Below are positions 62,601-64,000 of a stretch of DNA of 64,000 nucleotides, in pieces (within the stretch, counting starts at the first letter, position 1; every line of letters starts with the position of its first letter). The DNA comes from Sphingobacterium paucimobilis HER1398. GTDB lineage: Bacteria; Bacteroidota; Bacteroidia; Sphingobacteriales; Sphingobacteriaceae. A program made the position numbers and the translations under genes. The stretch is taken from assembly GCF_000416985.1 (NCBI RefSeq), contig NZ_ATDL01000012.1:62001-126000 (forward strand), written 5' to 3'. Under the pieces are notes generated by a model. The model was not told the origin of the DNA. It was given only the letters and a program-made list of their open reading frames with translations, and did not search any database.

Positions 62601-63184
62601 CTAAAGAAGCCTATGACGAAATCACAGAAAGATTCAATTTCATCACCAAAGAGAAAAATGACCTAGTAGAGGCCAAAGACTCCTTGTTGTCCACTATTCA
62701 GGAAATAGATGACAGTGCTAACGATAAGTTCATGAATGCCTTTACAGCAGTCAGAGAGAATTTCATTCGTGTATTCCGTTCGTTGTTTAATGAAGAAGAC
62801 AGCTGTGACCTTATCCTCAGTGACCCCAAGAATCCTCTGGAATCGGATATCGATATTATAGCACGGCCTAAAGGAAAGCGTCCGCTATCCATTAATCAGC
62901 TTTCGGGAGGTGAAAAGACACTTACCTCTACCGCTTTATTATTCTCGCTATACCTCCTTAAGCCTGCACCATTCTGTATATTCGATGAGGTAGATGCGCC
63001 ATTGGACGATACAAATATTGATAAATTCAATAATATTATACGAGAGTTCTCCAACCAATCTCAGTTTATCGTCGTGTCGCACAATAAGCGTACAATAGCC
63101 AGTACAGATATTATATATGGCGTGACGATGGTGGAGCAAGGTATCTCACGTGTCGTCCCAGTTGACTTGAGAGACGTCGCATAG
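59645..63184 (+). CDS. smc: Chromosome segregation protein SMC
   Basis: A 1179-residue SMC protein. The N-terminal head has Walker A GPNGCGKSN (about 31-39) and the QSTKTLRSEKMENIIFNGT stretch. Two long coiled coils (about 170-510 and 670-1010) flank the hinge (about 515-660). The C-terminal head has signature LSGGEKTLTSTALL and Walker B FCIFDEVDAPLDDTN. It organises and condenses the chromosome with ScpAB, which are not in the window. The length fits the family. It starts 105 bp after the ABC-F gene; TATTTTCG about 25 bp upstream is a near-consensus -7 element. Confidence 0.97.
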   Translation: MELTKLEIKGFKSFGDKITINFNEGVTAIVGPNGCGKSNVVDAIRWVLGEQSTKTLRSEKMENIIFNGTKNRKPANLAEVSLTFDNNKNVLPTEFTTVTITRKLYRTGESEYRLNDVKCRLKDITDLFLDTGIGADTYSIIELKMIDEIIANKDNSRRNLFEEASGISKYKVRKKQTLSKLKETEADLSRVDDLLYEITKNLKSLENQAKKADKYFLLKEEYKQASIGLAYYRLDNFSSDLTSLTEKEKGLAQSLQTTIEQIDSKEKELRSGREEILVKEKSLSTQQKTTHEFQNKIRIYESEKKIKNERLHHLQERDARIQTEQNLDKQQLSHVDSTLKRLNEELYEEQAKLDVYQDDIQKNKTEVEELRGQQQTAKNKLDRFAEENNELQNNIYKVEKDIAVFNIQKESLEQESLRNITDASSKAEELNQFNLAVDDLQSKVDAQQELYEQALDQENQLNDKIQAAEIKLNQAKDELSKESRLVDAKQNEYNLTKSLVDNLEGFPESIKFLRKNAGWGKSYPLFSDILFCQEEYRVAIENYLESVMNHYVVDTQQDAIQAINLLSDSARGRANFFVLDSVLPTTVASTTVPDHMVPAMQVVKVDKKYEKLCVELLKNVYLLHADDVKSIETALPSSDAVVLHHEGKFNKHKLGISGGSVGLFEGKRIGRAKNLENLAKEIKTLNEHIEQLQNVEQDQIELIASLKRQSQKEVIDELRIQLARLQNEWTSVKTKQEQYQAFIANSQNRKADIEARLAQIADDLNKAEPELKILKVESEERQKQAQDLQAAFQELNELLTEKSTEYNQENIRLHQQQNKVAGIQKDLEYRESQKEALEERINKNSAEQEQIKVDMKDALTFTDSNDDDLKELYEQKESLEKALHEMEEVFYSFRKHLNDLEEEVSNLRKAKDQYDFLITEIKDKKTDLQIELNSLKERLAVEFGIDIKELLEGEMPEITQSHEELGSLCTRLKKQLDEFGSINPMAKEAYDEITERFNFITKEKNDLVEAKDSLLSTIQEIDDSANDKFMNAFTAVRENFIRVFRSLFNEEDSCDLILSDPKNPLESDIDIIARPKGKRPLSINQLSGGEKTLTSTALLFSLYLLKPAPFCIFDEVDAPLDDTNIDKFNNIIREFSNQSQFIVVSHNKRTIASTDIIYGVTMVEQGISRVVPVDLRDVA

Positions 63185-63210
63185 TCTTAAATTGACACAT
63201 TAAAATAATG

Positions 63211-63242
63211 AATCCCGATAGCAATAGAAGCTTATCGGGATT
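63211..63242 (+). terminator. Terminator of smc
   Basis: AATCCCGATA (63211-63220) and TATCGGGATT (63233-63242) followed by TTTTT. Confidence 0.9.
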
Positions 63243-63272
63243 TTTTTGCACCAAACTTTTTATCGGATCATA

Positions 63273-63290
63273 TGTTCTATTTATAGAACA
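63273..63290. promoter_or_regulatory. Perfect palindrome before the coiled-coil protein gene
   Basis: TGTTCTAT-TT-ATAGAACA, perfect 8-bp arms, centred about 23 bp before the ATG at 63305. It may be an operator or a leader hairpin. No -7 element of the usual form is seen. Confidence 0.4.
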
Positions 63291-63304
63291 ATAGAAAACG
63301 AGCT

Positions 63305-63598
63305 ATGGATAAATTAAAAAAATTCGAGTTGATGGAAAAAATAACACGCGAACTGGAAGACTTACGTCATAGTCAACAGGCGGTGTTGGAGAAGATTGGG
63401 AAAATCGAAGTGGACAATATAGAACTTGGTGATAAGATGATCGAGTCTAAGGTACCTGACATCTATCAACGCACATCCGACAATGCTGACGCTATCCGAG
63501 AAATACTTGAAGACTTCCAGCAAAAGACAGAAGAGTTTGGAGACAAAAACAACGTGGACAAACTCAAAGAGCAGGATGCTATCAACAAACTTAAATAA
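63305..63598 (+). CDS. Small coiled-coil protein of unknown function
   Basis: A 97-residue acidic, highly charged protein predicted to be almost all helix and coiled coil (MDKLKKFELMEKITRELEDLRHSQQAVLEKIGKIEVDN, then IREILEDFQQKTEEF in the second half). No signal peptide or known domain. It lies between two terminators, so it is monocistronic, with a perfect palindrome just upstream. The function is unknown. Confidence 0.8.
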   Translation: MDKLKKFELMEKITRELEDLRHSQQAVLEKIGKIEVDNIELGDKMIESKVPDIYQRTSDNADAIREILEDFQQKTEEFGDKNNVDKLKEQDAINKLK

Positions 63599-63634
63599 AC
63601 AGAGGCGATTCTTACCACAAGAATCGCCTCTGTT
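63598..63634. terminator. Bidirectional terminator
   Basis: AACAGAGGCGATTCTT (63598-63613) and AAGAATCGCCTCTGTT (63619-63634), a perfect 16-bp stem with an ACCAC loop, between convergent genes. Confidence 0.93.
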
Positions 63635-63658
63635 ATTTATTCCATAACAGAACGTATA

Positions 63659-64000
63659 CTACCAAATAATGATACGCTTATCTTTGGGCACATACATTTT
63701 GTCTCCCTCTTTAGTACCCCAAGCCTCGTGAAATCCATTGAGGTTGATGATGGGACCAAAAGCACGATACTGCGCCGGTGAATGTGGATCTGTTTTTACT
63801 TGATTGACCACGAACTCATCTGTCGTCTTGGTTCTCCATATCGTAGCCCACGACAAGAAAAATCGCTGCTCTGGCGTAAAACCATCAATTTTACCTGGAT
63901 TCCCTTTGTCCTTTAAATACATTTTCATCGCATCAAAAGCTACGGAAGAACCGCCTAAGTCACCGATATTCTCTCCTAAGGTGAATCTACCGTTTACAAA
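63659..64000 (-). CDS. Peptidase M13 (neprilysin-like) C-terminus, runs off the right edge
   Basis: The last 113 codons are present. They carry the M13 signature VNGRFTLGENIGDLGG, whose Glu is the third zinc ligand and whose Asp is conserved in the GENxxDxGG motif, followed by GFTPEQRFFLSWATIWR, TDPHSPAQYRAFGPIINLNGFHEAWG and a final IIW. In Bacteroidota these are large exported metallopeptidases of about 670-690 residues. The HExxH zinc site and the signal peptide lie outside the window. Confidence 0.93.
   Translation of the reverse strand, partial: FVNGRFTLGENIGDLGGSSVAFDAMKMYLKDKGNPGKIDGFTPEQRFFLSWATIWRTKTTDEFVVNQVKTDPHSPAQYRAFGPIINLNGFHEAWGTKEGDKMYVPKDKRIIIW

Noticed and set aside
1-64000. 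tRNA genes, rRNA, CRISPR arrays, insertion sequences, prophage or conjugative genes.
   Set aside because: No cloverleaf-like TPsiC motif, no regular repeat-spacer array and no transposase or integrase frame was seen on either strand.

Overview
The window looks like a chromosomal segment of a Bacteroidota member, most likely a Sphingobacterium-type organism (family Sphingobacteriaceae). This placement is inferred from gene content, not from a marker search. The signs are several SusC/SusD pairs, ECF sigma/FecR cassettes of the Bacteroidetes expansion type, a HTCS-like regulator, an ornithine aminotransferase, an HU-like protein of the Bacteroidetes type, and promoters with the Bacteroidetes -7 element TAnnTTTG. 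I saw no tRNA, rRNA, CRISPR array, transposase or prophage.

Layout. (1) 1-1.7 kb: the end of a sigma/FecR cassette whose SusC/D lies off the left edge. (2) 1.8-15.2 kb: a fructan utilisation locus on the minus strand (MFS porter, PfkB fructokinase, GH32, SusC, SusD, second GH32). It is divergent from a 900-residue periplasmic-binding/AraC sensor that has lost the phosphorelay residues. (3) 15.3-26.5 kb: sigma-FecR-SusC-SusD, then a BACON/FISUMP lipoprotein and two paralogous secreted alpha/beta hydrolases, with no glycoside hydrolase. (4) 26.9-32.9 kb: a Vsr-like nuclease, an ECF sigma operon with a small membrane protein, a YgiB/YgiC-like cassette, a YncE-like beta-propeller, a small lipoprotein and an SDR. 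(5) 32.9-47.3 kb: sigma-FecR-SusC-SusD with two secreted endonuclease/exonuclease/phosphatase (EEP) enzymes and two DUF5689-type lipoproteins, again with no CAZyme; this looks like a phosphodiester or nucleic-acid scavenging version of a PUL. (6) 47.5-51.9 kb: a TPR histidine kinase and response regulator, a 60-residue exported peptide gene with a structured leader, and two outward-facing genes of unknown function that share one palindromic operator. (7) 51.9-64 kb: housekeeping genes (ornithine aminotransferase, HU-like, MazG, TrpS, deoxynucleoside kinase, ABC-F, SMC and the C-terminus of an M13 peptidase).

How it works together. The two complete sigma/FecR loci carry SusC proteins with an N-terminal STN signalling domain. 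The fructan SusC lacks STN and sits beside the HTCS-like sensor, so receptor architecture matches the mode of regulation. All three FecR genes start with GTG or TTG. The gaps between FecR and SusC contain plus-strand promoter-like elements and, in one case, a clear terminator, suggesting small antisense RNAs like the PUL-associated sRNAs of Bacteroides.

Strongest candidates for something undescribed: the operator shared by 47.5-48.1 and 51.1-51.9 kb (TTACGG-N4-CCGTAA at 20-21 bp from a -7 element) with its two-component system and exported peptide; the ABC-F leader with a start-stop mini-ORF and an RBS-sequestering stem; the phospho-dead HTCS; and the nuclease-type SusCD locus.
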